Shown piece by piece: positions 10,001 to 16,548 of a DNA stretch of 64,000 bases. The stretch spans positions 341,300 through 405,299 of the forward strand of contig NZ_LBIC01000009.1 of NCBI RefSeq assembly GCF_001005725.1, given 5' to 3'. Numbering within the stretch: the stretch's first letter is position 1; each line of letters starts with the position of its first letter. The notes beneath the pieces are model-generated. The model searched no databases. It was not told where the DNA came from and saw only the letters and a list, made by a program, of their open reading frames with translations. The stretch comes from Sphingobium chungbukense. Lineage in GTDB: Bacteria; Pseudomonadota; Alphaproteobacteria; Sphingomonadales; Sphingomonadaceae. Made by a program: the position numbers and the translations under genes.

Positions 10001-10071
10001 GCCCGGGCGTCGCCTGCCCCGGCAAGAGCCGTCGCCGCCAACAAGACGGCCATCATGCCGCGTCCGATCAT
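7042..10071 (-). CDS. Exported GH55-like tandem beta-helix protein with C-terminal SMP-30-like propeller (paralogue 2)
   Basis: 1009-residue paralogue of the 833-3883 protein, collinear over its whole length. Signal peptide ending ARA-A near residue 25. Beta-helix openings AKGDGRSDD (about 45) and VRTLGAVGDGKADD (about 387). The GH55-like segment SVEHHARNE...PQTE is at about 579-602, and the propeller at about 722-1009 has GGESVAVDGEGRVYVANG and ILFGGADRRTLFIL. Where SMP-30 enzymes carry a metal-binding Asp in P-DG, both paralogues have Glu (GGEG, GGES). Start at 10071 is supported by GGAAGG 8 nt upstream. It heads the minus-strand series, 139 bp before the TonB receptor. Probable role: periplasmic or surface glucan breakdown. 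Substrate unproven. Confidence 0.75.
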   Translation of the reverse strand: MIGRGMMAVLLAATALAGAGDARAAGQSVFPVAPDEPHAVTVKAKGDGRSDDGDAIQQAIDKARDRTGHGIVFLPSGRYRITRSLIVPPGVRIYGVGPTRPVILLAANTPGFQQGVSTMIVFAGGDQYNVGQVPVPVPTVVPREKIVRDANSGTFYSAMSNVDIEIGAGNPAAAGVRFRMAQHAFLSHMDFRLGSAFAGVYQAGNVMENVHFQGGRYGIVSEKTSPAWQFTLLDSSFDGQRDAAIREHEVDLTLVNVAIRNTPVGIEIDRGYSDSLWGKDVRFENVSKAGVVISKEKNVFTQIGFDNALAVNSPVFARFRDSGQAVNGKGKAYRVASFSYGLAVPALGRMGEYRTEADIQPLPAMPAPRAPAIRDLPDMAQWVNVRTLGAVGDGKADDTAALQKAIDSHRILYFPTGFYKVTDRLKLRPDSVLIGLHPAITQLYIPDNNPAHAGLGPVLPILESPKSGDNILSGLGLFTGRVNPRASALLWRSGENSLVDDVKIMGGGGTPTADGTMLGSLRVHTGDPVTDDRLDAQYPSIWVTDGGGGTFVDVWSPNSFAQAGFYVTDTNTPGHVYEMSVEHHARNEFVLDNVHNWEFLAPQTEQEVGDGPDAISLDIRNSSNLLFANYHGYRVTRTYAPEKSAVRLTNSGDIRFRNVHINAESGFATCDDEGCGTFLRASKYPFDNAIEDVTRKLFVREREFASLDIGPAGSSIPAPTPGSTKVEKLEDGFWSISGAAVDARGALYFIDRRFQRIHRWSEGKGLEVVRDHALDPVNLAIDASGHVLVLSSLGAKAGVYSFDPDGPKDRFTLIEPTPVRASSGAKTLLPVNWWNNGEFRDQLDHKSHEFTTLADMFARDAGTAKSREYVSPDGSLSLPAFRVWQQGPTDHTGWRWSDSLNANGLVGGKQGERLFVTNGSENITYSGRIGAGGALTDLKPFTNRGGESVAVDGEGRVYVANGQVFVYDMDGKETGRIDVPERPLQILFGGADRRTLFILTHHALYAARP

Positions 10072-10131
10072 AGCCGCACCTTCCGCTTATCCTTCATCAC
10101 CTGCATGGCTAAAGTGTGGAACAGGCGCTGG

Positions 10132-10152
10132 CACTTGCGACGAAGGTCGTAG
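10132..10152. promoter_or_regulatory. Second copy of the shared operator, upstream of GH55-like paralogue 2
   Basis: Matches 7001-7021 at 18 of 21 positions (differences at positions 6, 11 and 12) and keeps the CGAC/GTCG dyad. It lies about 60-80 nt upstream of the ATG at 10071. As at the other copy, an A/T-rich -10-like hexamer (CTTTAG) sits 16-18 nt downstream on the minus strand. Confidence 0.6.
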
Positions 10153-10198
10153 TTTCATGGGCGTGGCGGTCCTCCTATAGCGATGCGAAATCAACGCG

Positions 10199-10768
10199 AT
10201 GCCGAGCGCGTCGCTCGTCCGCGAGAAAGCCGCCTTGTTACCTTCTCTCGATCCTGTTCCGGCGTCGCCCCTTGCCATCATCGTCATGGGAGTGAGTGGC
10301 TGCGGCAAATCGACCCTTGGCGCGCTCCTGGCGCAGGCGCTGGACTGCCCCTTTCTGGAAGGCGACAGCTTTCATTCGCCCGAAGCCGTGGCCAAGATGC
10401 GCGGCGGTCGCGCCCTGACGGACGAGGATCGCTGGCCCTGGCTGGACCGCGTGGGAAAGGCCGCCGCCGATAGAGCTGCCGCGCAGGGCATGACGGTCGC
10501 CGCCTGTTCGGCCTTGCGGCGGAGCTATCGCGACCGGCTGCGCGGCGCGATCGGGGTTCCCGTGCGTTTCATCCTGCTGGAGAACAGCCGGGAGAAGCTG
10601 CTGGCGCGGCTGGGGGACCGGTCCGGCCACTATATGCCCGCCAGCCTGCTCGACAGTCAGTTCGCTACATTGGAACGGCCCTTGCCCGAAGAGCAGGTTC
10701 TGATCCTCAACACGGATGACGCGCCCGATCTTTTGCGCGATGCAGCCTTGCGCTGGCTAGGGCGATAG
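10199..10768 (+). CDS. gntK: Gluconokinase
   Basis: 189-residue P-loop gluconokinase, which phosphorylates D-gluconate to 6-phosphogluconate for the Entner-Doudoroff pathway. Walker A GVSGCGKST is at 31-39; typical family segments follow: LEGDSFHSPEAVAKMRGG, LTDEDRWPWL, ACSALRRSYRD and GHYMPASLLDSQFATLE. The first ATG (10199) gives about 20 residues more than usual; the only other in-frame ATG, just before the P-loop, would remove the first beta strand, so the longer form is kept despite a weak SD. It is divergent from the GH55-like gene across 127 bp. The related gntR-gntP pair lies 1.1 kb away, beyond the TPM gene. Confidence 0.9.
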   Translation: MPSASLVREKAALLPSLDPVPASPLAIIVMGVSGCGKSTLGALLAQALDCPFLEGDSFHSPEAVAKMRGGRALTDEDRWPWLDRVGKAAADRAAAQGMTVAACSALRRSYRDRLRGAIGVPVRFILLENSREKLLARLGDRSGHYMPASLLDSQFATLERPLPEEQVLILNTDDAPDLLRDAALRWLGR

Positions 10769-10895
10769 CGAGACTGCGGTTATGGGTGGTTTCCGGTTTG
10801 GCAGCTTCCGGCTAAATTCTCTACGAAGCGGCTTCTCCGGATACGCCGACAAAACGGACATTGACGGTCCCGCAACTGCACCTCACCATGCCCAC

Positions 10896-11426
10896 ATGAG
10901 ACGATCGCTTCGAGGAATTGCCATAGCATCAGTGCTGTTTACGCTTGCGTGCTCGAATGGGCAGGCGACCAGTGCTCCAGCGACCGGAACTGAAAGCGAA
11001 AATTCTGCGACCTCTATAGCAGCCGTGCCGTTGGCTGGCCGCGTGACCGATGCGGCTCATGTCCTATCGCCCCAAGAGCGGGTTAACCTGAGTGACAGGC
11101 TAGCGAAGCTAGAGCAGAAAACGCAGCATCAACTGGTTGTCGTGACAGTGTCCTCGCTCGGTGGACGCGATGTTGCCAATTACACGAGAGACTTAGCGAA
11201 CAGCTGGGGAATTGGGCGCAAAGGCCATAATGATGGCGTGGTTCTTCTTGTCGCACCGAATGAGCGCAAGGTCCGAATAGCTGTTGGCTATGGCTTCGAG
11301 AAGCGACTGTCTGATGGGGCCTGCCAACAAATTATCGATCAGAAAATCCTTCCGAGCTTCCGGAAAGGAGATCTCTCCGGCGGCATTAAAGCGGGCACGG
11401 ATGCGTTGATTACCCTCTTGGAATAG
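10896..11426 (+). CDS. TPM-domain lipoprotein
   Basis: 176-residue protein. The N-terminus MRRSLRG...LFTLAC is a lipoprotein signal with the acylated Cys near residue 20. It is followed by a Ser/Thr/Ala-rich linker and a TPM domain (VTDAAHVLSPQE, LVVVTVSSLGGRD, WGIGRKGHNDGVVLLVAPN, RIAVGYGFE). TPM domains occur in exported proteins linked to photosystem or membrane-protein maintenance; the molecular role here is unknown. An in-frame upstream extension to 10782 is possible but would bury the lipobox. Codon use (TTA, AGA, ATA, AAT) is clearly less GC-biased than its neighbours, and the gene splits the gluconate cluster, which suggests insertion by transfer. Confidence 0.75.
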   Translation: MRRSLRGIAIASVLFTLACSNGQATSAPATGTESENSATSIAAVPLAGRVTDAAHVLSPQERVNLSDRLAKLEQKTQHQLVVVTVSSLGGRDVANYTRDLANSWGIGRKGHNDGVVLLVAPNERKVRIAVGYGFEKRLSDGACQQIIDQKILPSFRKGDLSGGIKAGTDALITLLE

Positions 11427-11846
11427 TGCCCGCTCCCCCCAACCTTTGTTACGTTGCCCCCCGCTGACAGATCATTGCTAGCTGCCGGTCGTTAAGCGAA
11501 TCTGATCCCGCTAAGCGACCGCTTCCGGATTGCGCCGAATACGGCTGGAATGACCATGGTTGGTCGCTTTCAGACCCCCCTTCCATCATTGGACCTTGAA
11601 GCTGGAGACGGGCTGAGCATCATGCGTAACCCAAAGGCCACAGCATTCAAAAAAAACATCCTATTTCTCTGACAGGACGGGATTGAGCCTGTCCTATTGC
11701 GCGCCAGCGGGCCTATCCCGCAGCCCTCTTTGAAACGTCGGGCAGATCCTCACCACGCCTACGCGCGCCCAGGCACGCGCGCGCATACACTGTGAATTTC
11801 GGCCGAAAGTCGCCGATATCGGCCATAAACTCAATCGCAACGCGCT
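11427..11846. other. 420-bp gap without a convincing gene, lower GC
   Basis: Contains A-rich stretches (a run of A near 11650), a weak 6-bp stem GACAGG/CCTGTC around 11672-11694, and a 40-codon frame at 11550-11672 with no SD and no recognisable protein. Its composition matches the TPM gene rather than the flanks, so 10.77-11.85 kb may be one acquired or decaying segment. Confidence 0.5.
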
Positions 11847-12524
11847 CTAAGGCATCAGCCGCCGCCGCCCTTCCCACAGATGCCAGCGCATGGCCAGCGC
11901 CGCGCCCTCCGGGTCCTGCGCACGGATGGCGGCGACGATCACTTCATGCTCGCGCAGCATGGTCGCGATTACCTCGGGCGGGCGGGAGCGGGAGATGTCG
12001 ACGCCCGCGCGCATGATCTTCTCGACATCGTTCCAGAGCGCGTCGAAGGCGATGACAAAGGCGGGATTGCCCGTCGCTTCCGCGATCCGGCGGTGCAGTT
12101 CCATATCCTCGGCATGGGCCGGCTCGCTCGACAGCAGCGCCTCGCGCAGCGTGGCCATGCCGTCCTCGATATGCACCATTTCCTGGGGCGTGCGGCGGGT
12201 CGCCGCCAGCCTGGCCGCTTCCGCCTCCAGCACGAAGCGCACCTCGTAGCTGCCGAGCGTCGTCGGCAGTTCGGTGGACGGCATGAAGGCCGCCAGCCGT
12301 TCGGAGGGGCGGCTCTTGACGAAGGAACCCGCGCCGCGCCGCGCCTCGGTGATGCCGTCCGATGCCAGCCGGACCAATGCCTCGCGCACGATGGCACGCG
12401 ACACGCCGAACATCTCGGCCAGCCGCGCTTCGGATGGCAGGCGCGCGCCGACCTCCAACTCCTCGGACTTGATGATCTCGACGATGCCCGCATAGGCCTG
12501 GTCGGAAAGGCGTGCCTGGTTCAT
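11847..12524 (-). CDS. GntR-family (FCD subfamily) regulator of gluconate genes
   Basis: 225-residue regulator. The N-terminal winged helix (LSDQAYAGIVEIIKSEELEV, RLPSEARLAEMFGVSRAIVR) is followed by an all-helical FCD ligand domain from about 90 (RFVLEAEAARLA, ELHRRIAEATGNPAFV, REHEVIVAAI) carrying the usual Asp/His metal-ligand pattern. It lies 12 bp downstream of the gluconate permease on the same strand and is probably cotranscribed. Likely ligand: gluconate or a related sugar acid, by context. Candidate operators are the inverted repeats at 13988-14027 ahead of the permease. Confidence 0.88.
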   Translation of the reverse strand: MNQARLSDQAYAGIVEIIKSEELEVGARLPSEARLAEMFGVSRAIVREALVRLASDGITEARRGAGSFVKSRPSERLAAFMPSTELPTTLGSYEVRFVLEAEAARLAATRRTPQEMVHIEDGMATLREALLSSEPAHAEDMELHRRIAEATGNPAFVIAFDALWNDVEKIMRAGVDISRSRPPEVIATMLREHEVIVAAIRAQDPEGAALAMRWHLWEGRRRLMP

Positions 12525-12536
12525 GGCAACCCCTTG

Positions 12537-13883
12537 TTAGAAGATGCTGCTGGCCACAAGCACGAACAGCAGGCCGACCACCGCCACCACGGTTTCCATG
12601 ATCGACCAGGTCCTGAACGTGCCGGGCATGTCGGTGCCGAGATAGCTTTTCACCAGCCAGAAGCCCGGATCATTGACGTGCGAGAAGAACAGCGAACCCG
12701 CGCCGATCGCCAGCACCATCCATTCCGGCTCCACGCCGGACGCGGCGACCAGCCCCTGCATGACGCCCGCCGTGGTGATCGTCGCCACCGTCGCCGATCC
12801 CGTCGCCAGCCGGATGCACACCGACACGCCCCAGGCGAGCAGGATGGGCGAGATCGCCCCGCCGTCGGCCAGCCGCACCAGCATGTCGGACAGCCCGGCC
12901 GTCACCAGCACCTGCTTGAGTGCGCCGCCCGCCCCGATCGCCAGCAATATGCCGCCCGCGGGCGTCATCGCCTCGGTCCAGATCGCGTTCTGGATGGTCC
13001 GGTCGGTGATGCGGCGGCCGAACAGCAGGGGCAGGGCGACCAGCACCGCCACCAGCAGCGCGACCACCGGATCGCTGACCCAGCCGAGCCAATGGAAATG
13101 GACGGCGACGGTGGGCGGCAGCATGGCAACCGCCTGGCCCGCCGCGATCAGCACGACCGGCAGCAGCACCGCCGTCAGCGCGCGGCCGACGGATGGTGGG
13201 GGGACGTCGGCCTTCACCGGCTCCAGCAGTGGCGGGCTGAGCTTCACGCCCGGCGCGGTGAAGCGCGCCAGCAGCGGCCCCGCGATGATCGCTGTGGGGA
13301 TGCCGACGATCAGGCCATAAAGAAGGGTGAGGCCCAGATTGGCGCCCAGCGCATTGACCGCCAGCAGGGGGCCGGGATGGGGCGGCACCAACGCATGGAC
13401 CACCGACAGGCCGGAAAGGGCGGGCAGCATCAGGCGCAGTTTGGCCGTATCATCATCCTGGCCGTGCGGCAGCGCCGCCGCCGCGGAGGCCACGATCGGC
13501 AGCAGCAGCACCAGCCCGGTTTCGAAGAAGAGCGGCAGGCCGATGACGATCGCGGTGCACAGGCTCGCCCAGGGCGCGCCCCTGATCCCGGACAGGCGCA
13601 GCGCAGCCCGTGCCAATCCACCCGCCCCGTCCGACAGTTGCAGCATCGCGCCCAGGCCCAGGCCCAAAGCCACGACCAGGCCCGTCCCGCCCAATATGGT
13701 GCCGGCGCCCTTTTCCACGGCCTTGGCCGTTTCCTCCATCGGCAGGCCCGCCAGCAGCCCGACCGTGAAGGCACCGCACAGCAGGCCGACAAAGGGGTGC
13801 AGCCGCCCTCGGATGATGAGCGTGATGGACAAGGCGATGCCGATAATGGCTGAAAGGATCAGCCGGCCGTCCTCCGGCGTCAC
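12537..13883 (-). CDS. gntP: GntP-family gluconate:H+ symporter
   Basis: 448-residue GntP-type permease with about 12-14 hydrophobic segments and family signatures FFETGLVLLLPIV, HALVPPHPGPLLAVNALGA and SHVNDPGFWLVK. It imports gluconate or related sugar acids across the inner membrane. The start is uncertain: the frame stays open to 14027, but homology-like sequence begins near VTPEDGRLILSAI, so the GTG at 13883 is chosen. It has no SD of its own but overlaps (GTGA) the stop of a 16-codon leader ORF that does have a strong SD. The gntR-type regulator follows by 12 bp. Confidence 0.9.
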   Translation of the reverse strand: MTPEDGRLILSAIIGIALSITLIIRGRLHPFVGLLCGAFTVGLLAGLPMEETAKAVEKGAGTILGGTGLVVALGLGLGAMLQLSDGAGGLARAALRLSGIRGAPWASLCTAIVIGLPLFFETGLVLLLPIVASAAAALPHGQDDDTAKLRLMLPALSGLSVVHALVPPHPGPLLAVNALGANLGLTLLYGLIVGIPTAIIAGPLLARFTAPGVKLSPPLLEPVKADVPPPSVGRALTAVLLPVVLIAAGQAVAMLPPTVAVHFHWLGWVSDPVVALLVAVLVALPLLFGRRITDRTIQNAIWTEAMTPAGGILLAIGAGGALKQVLVTAGLSDMLVRLADGGAISPILLAWGVSVCIRLATGSATVATITTAGVMQGLVAASGVEPEWMVLAIGAGSLFFSHVNDPGFWLVKSYLGTDMPGTFRTWSIMETVVAVVGLLFVLVASSIF

Positions 13884-13930
13884 CGGCTGCACCGTGCGGC
13901 GTTGATGCGTCGACGAAGCGAAACCCTCAT
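13880..13930 (-). CDS. 16-codon leader ORF coupled to the gluconate permease
   Basis: The ATG at 13930 is preceded directly by GGGAGAGG and opens a 16-residue, arginine-rich frame ending in TGA at 13882-13880. That stop overlaps the GTG proposed for the permease. The leader could deliver ribosomes to an SD-less start by translational coupling. Chance is possible because purine-rich runs are common here. Confidence 0.35.
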   Translation of the reverse strand: MRVSLRRRINAARCSR

Positions 13931-13987
13931 CCTCTCCCTCCCTGACCGCTGGAATCCGGTATCCGGCGAAATCCCGGCCCGAAAAAT

Positions 13988-14027
13988 CTGTTGGACAGCT
14001 TATAAGGTGGTTTGACTGAAAAACCAC
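13988..14027. promoter_or_regulatory. Two inverted repeats in the gntP/luxR divergent region
   Basis: CTGT-TGG-ACAG (13988-13998) and GTGGTTT...AAACCAC (14007-14013 / 14021-14027) lie upstream of the permease. The second overlaps the -35 box of the rightward promoter. They are reasonable candidate sites for the FCD/GntR regulator of this cluster, which would then control both directions. Confidence 0.45.
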
Positions 14028-14039
14028 GAAATTTATGAT
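14012..14039 (+). promoter_or_regulatory. Sigma70-type promoter for the LuxR-type gene
   Basis: TTGACT (14012-14017), 16-nt spacer, TATGAT (14034-14039), within an A/T-rich stretch that stands out against the surrounding DNA, about 100 nt before the ATG at 14144. Confidence 0.55.
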
Positions 14040-14083
14040 ATATTCGAAATTTTTTCTTGAACCTGTCAGACCACTTCCGTTAT

Positions 14084-14097
14084 TGTTAGCGCTAATA
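14084..14097. promoter_or_regulatory. LacI-family-type operator
   Basis: TGTTAGCGCTAATA contains the perfect 10-bp palindrome TTAGCGCTAA with a central CG step, typical of LacI/GalR-family sugar operators. It lies about 45 nt downstream of the -10 box, a position suited to repression. No LacI-family gene is in the window, so the regulator is encoded elsewhere. Confidence 0.6.
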
Positions 14098-14143
14098 CGA
14101 ATCCGGGGCGCAAACCCAGGTCAATCGCGGACAGGAGAGGAAG

Positions 14144-14443
14144 ATGGTTTTCGGCACAGCTCTGCACGAGATTCTCGATCGCCCCGAATATGACTATCCG
14201 GGGCAGGACGAGCCGCGGCGATATGAGTCGCCACCTCCCCATCTGACCCCGACCCAGATCAAGGTGCTGCGCTGCGTCCATTCGGGCCTGTTGAACAAGC
14301 AGATCGCCTATGAGCTGGGCATGGCGGAGGCTACGGTGAAGGTCCATATGACCGCGCTCATGCGCAAGCTCAATGTCCGCAACCGGACGCAGGTCGCGGT
14401 CGCGGCGGGCAATATGGGCTGGCGTTCCAGCTCCGCGGATTGA
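14144..14443 (+). CDS. Stand-alone LuxR/GerE-type HTH protein
   Basis: 99-residue protein with a GerE helix-turn-helix at about 33-92 (LTPTQIKVLRCVHSGLLNKQ, IAYELGMAEATVKVHMTALM, RKLNVRNRTQVA). The N-terminal 32 residues are too short for a receiver or ligand domain, so any control is by abundance or a partner protein. SD AGGAGAGGAAG precedes the ATG. It lies 58 bp upstream of the Gfo/Idh oxidoreductase on the same strand and is probably cotranscribed. LuxR-type domains bind short dyads, so it is one candidate for the shared operator at 7001 and 10132, but nothing in the sequence proves this. Confidence 0.85.
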   Translation: MVFGTALHEILDRPEYDYPGQDEPRRYESPPPHLTPTQIKVLRCVHSGLLNKQIAYELGMAEATVKVHMTALMRKLNVRNRTQVAVAAGNMGWRSSSAD

Positions 14444-14501
14444 TTCCGCCCCATTGCTGAACCTGTGCGCCACCGATTCCGGGCGGAGGAGGAGGAATCC
14501 A

Positions 14502-15608
14502 ATGCCCGATAGCAATCGGCGGGACATGATCGGCGGCCTTGGCGTGGGGCTGGTCGCGGCGGCAATGATGCCCCGGCACGCTATCGCGGCCGACCGCCGG
14601 ATCGGCTATGCCGTTGTCGGTCTGGGTTCCTATGCCACACGCCAGATCATGCCCAATTTCGCGGGCTGCGACCATGCGCGCCTGGTCGCCCTCGTCAGCG
14701 GCACGCCGGCCAAGCTCGACCGATATGGCGCCCAATATGGCATCCCCGCCACCCACCGCTACAGCTATGCCGATTTCGATCGCATCCGCGATAATCCCGA
14801 TATCGATGTCGTCTATGTCGTGCTGCCCAATGCGATGCATGCCGAATACAGCATCCGCGCCGCGCAGGCAGGCAAGCATGTGATGTGCGAAAAGCCGATG
14901 GCGATATCGGTCGGCGAATGCGAGGCGATGATCGCGGCCTGCCGCAAGGCGGGCACCCGGTTGATGATCGGCTATCGCTCGCGTTTCGAGGTCCATAATC
15001 GGCTGGCTATCGATCTCGCGCGTGGCGGTCATGTCGGTTCCACCCGGCTGATCACGGCGGAGCACGGCTTTCCGATCCGGCCTGATCAGTGGCGGCTCGA
15101 CCGGGCGCTGTCGGGCGGCGGATCGATGATGGACATCGGCATCTACAGCCTCAACGCGGCGCGCTATCTGACCGGGGAGGAACCGGTGGAGGTGAGCGCC
15201 ATCGATTCCACCGACCGCAGCGATCCGCGCTTCCGCACGGTCGAGGACCGCATCAGCTTCTTGCTGCGCTTCCCCTCCGGGATCGAGGCGAACTGCATAT
15301 CGAGCTACAGTTCGGCCCATAATGCCTATCGCGTCATCGGGACGGAGGGTTGGATCGATATGGAACCGGCCACCCCCTATAGCGGCCATGCGATGCGCAT
15401 CCGCAAACAGGATGCGGTCATGCCCCGAACGCTGCCCGTGCCGGCCAAGAACCAGTTCGCGGCACAACTCGATCATCTCGCCGAATGCGTTGTCACGGGC
15501 GCGACGCCGATCGTGCCTGGCGAGGAAGGGCTGGCCGACATGCGCGTGATCGAGGCGATCTATGGTTCCGCCGCCGAGCGTCGCCATGTCCGCATCGGCG
15601 CCGCCTGA
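14502..15608 (+). CDS. Periplasmic Gfo/Idh/MocA oxidoreductase (glucose-fructose oxidoreductase-like)
   Basis: 368-residue NAD(P)-dependent oxidoreductase. The N-terminus has a twin-arginine signal (SNRRDMIGGLG, hydrophobic core, AIA cleavage near 29), indicating export with bound cofactor. The Rossmann fold begins YAVVGLGSYATRQI; CEKPMA carries the catalytic Lys-Pro of the family; GGGSMMDIGIYSLNAARYL is the substrate-site helix. Tat export and sequence style match glucose-fructose oxidoreductases, which make gluconolactone. SD GGAGGAGGAGG precedes ATG 14502. With the lactonase-like propellers, GntP and GntK nearby, it could supply gluconate from released glucose; other aldoses or inositols are possible substrates. 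Confidence 0.85.
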   Translation: MPDSNRRDMIGGLGVGLVAAAMMPRHAIAADRRIGYAVVGLGSYATRQIMPNFAGCDHARLVALVSGTPAKLDRYGAQYGIPATHRYSYADFDRIRDNPDIDVVYVVLPNAMHAEYSIRAAQAGKHVMCEKPMAISVGECEAMIAACRKAGTRLMIGYRSRFEVHNRLAIDLARGGHVGSTRLITAEHGFPIRPDQWRLDRALSGGGSMMDIGIYSLNAARYLTGEEPVEVSAIDSTDRSDPRFRTVEDRISFLLRFPSGIEANCISSYSSAHNAYRVIGTEGWIDMEPATPYSGHAMRIRKQDAVMPRTLPVPAKNQFAAQLDHLAECVVTGATPIVPGEEGLADMRVIEAIYGSAAERRHVRIGAA

Positions 15609-15616
15609 GATAACCC

Positions 15617-16468
15617 CTATCCGTTGACGATCGTCCCGCCATTGGGATGCAGCACCTGGCCGGACATGTAGCTGGAATCCGCGCAGGCCAGGAACAGGAA
15701 GGACGGCGCGACTTCATTGGGCTGGCCCGGCCTTCCCATCGGCGTGTTCTCGCCGAAATGTGCCAGCTTCTCCGGGCTCGCCCCGCCGCTGGGGTTGAGC
15801 GGCGTCCAGATCGGTCCCGGCGCCACGGCATTCACCCTGATGCCGTCCCCGACGAGATTTTCGGAGAGCGACCGGGTAAAGGCGGTGATCGCGCCCTTGG
15901 TGCTGGAATAATCCAGCAGTTCCTTCGACCCCTGATACATGGTGACGGACGTGCAGTTGATGATTGCCGCCTCTTGTTTGAGGTGCGGCCGCACCGCCTG
16001 CGTCAGAAAGAACATGCCGAATATGTTGGTCTGGAAGGTACGGCGAAGCTGTTCCTCGCTGATGTCGGTGATGTCGCTGTCGGGATGCTGCTCCCCCGAA
16101 TTGTTGACGAGGATGTCGATGCGGCCGAATTGCTCGACGATCCGCGCAACGGCATCGTCGCAAAAATCCTTTTCGCCCAGATCGCCTGCCAGCGTGAGGG
16201 CGCGTTGCCCCTCTGCCCGGACGATCTCGGCGGTCCGTTCCGCGTCCTCATGTTCGCACAGATAGACGATCGCGACATCCGCGCCCTCCCTGGCGAAAAG
16301 CGCGGCGACGGCACGGCCGATGCCGCTGTCCGCGCCGGTGATGACGGCGGTCTTGCCGGCCAGGCGGCCCGAACCGGGATAGCGCGGTTCCCATTCCGGT
16401 TTCGGCTCCAGCCGGCTTTCATGCCCCGGCAGCGCGTCTTCATGAATCATGTCCTGCGTTTGCGTCAT
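15617..16468 (-). CDS. SDR-family oxidoreductase (YhdF/YghA type)
   Basis: 283-residue short-chain dehydrogenase. The ~35-residue N-terminal extension (PKPEWEPRYPGSGRLAGKTA) typical of stress-related YhdF/YghA SDRs precedes the cofactor motif TGADSGIGRAVA. NNSG and the catalytic S-Y-K set (CTSVTMY, YSSTKGA) are present; the C-terminus is MSGQVLHPNGGTIVNG. NADP-dependent reduction of a small carbonyl compound is likely, substrate unknown. The start at 16468 is chosen for GAGGAGA 7 nt upstream. It is convergent with the Gfo/Idh gene and divergent from the CDF transporter across 80 bp, where AGAACTC/GAGTTCT (16492-16498 / 16512-16518) forms an inverted repeat. Confidence 0.9.
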   Translation of the reverse strand: MTQTQDMIHEDALPGHESRLEPKPEWEPRYPGSGRLAGKTAVITGADSGIGRAVAALFAREGADVAIVYLCEHEDAERTAEIVRAEGQRALTLAGDLGEKDFCDDAVARIVEQFGRIDILVNNSGEQHPDSDITDISEEQLRRTFQTNIFGMFFLTQAVRPHLKQEAAIINCTSVTMYQGSKELLDYSSTKGAITAFTRSLSENLVGDGIRVNAVAPGPIWTPLNPSGGASPEKLAHFGENTPMGRPGQPNEVAPSFLFLACADSSYMSGQVLHPNGGTIVNG

Positions 16469-16548
16469 TGCAAATCTCCTCTCATCGTCGAAGAACTCAT
16501 CGTCTGCCGGAGAGTTCTCTTCGTCGGTCGACGCGAGGGAGAGGCGGG

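Noticed and set aside
10782..10895. N-terminal extension of the TPM lipoprotein to 10782
   Set aside because: Would place 38 unrelated residues before a clear lipoprotein signal peptide.
11550..11672. 40-codon ORF in the 11.4-11.85 kb gap
   Set aside because: No SD, no hydrophobic or structured pattern, and lies in decayed-looking DNA; insufficient support.
11880..13853. 657-codon plus-strand frame across gntR and gntP
   Set aside because: Spans two well-defined minus-strand genes, extreme Gln/Arg/His composition, no family match.
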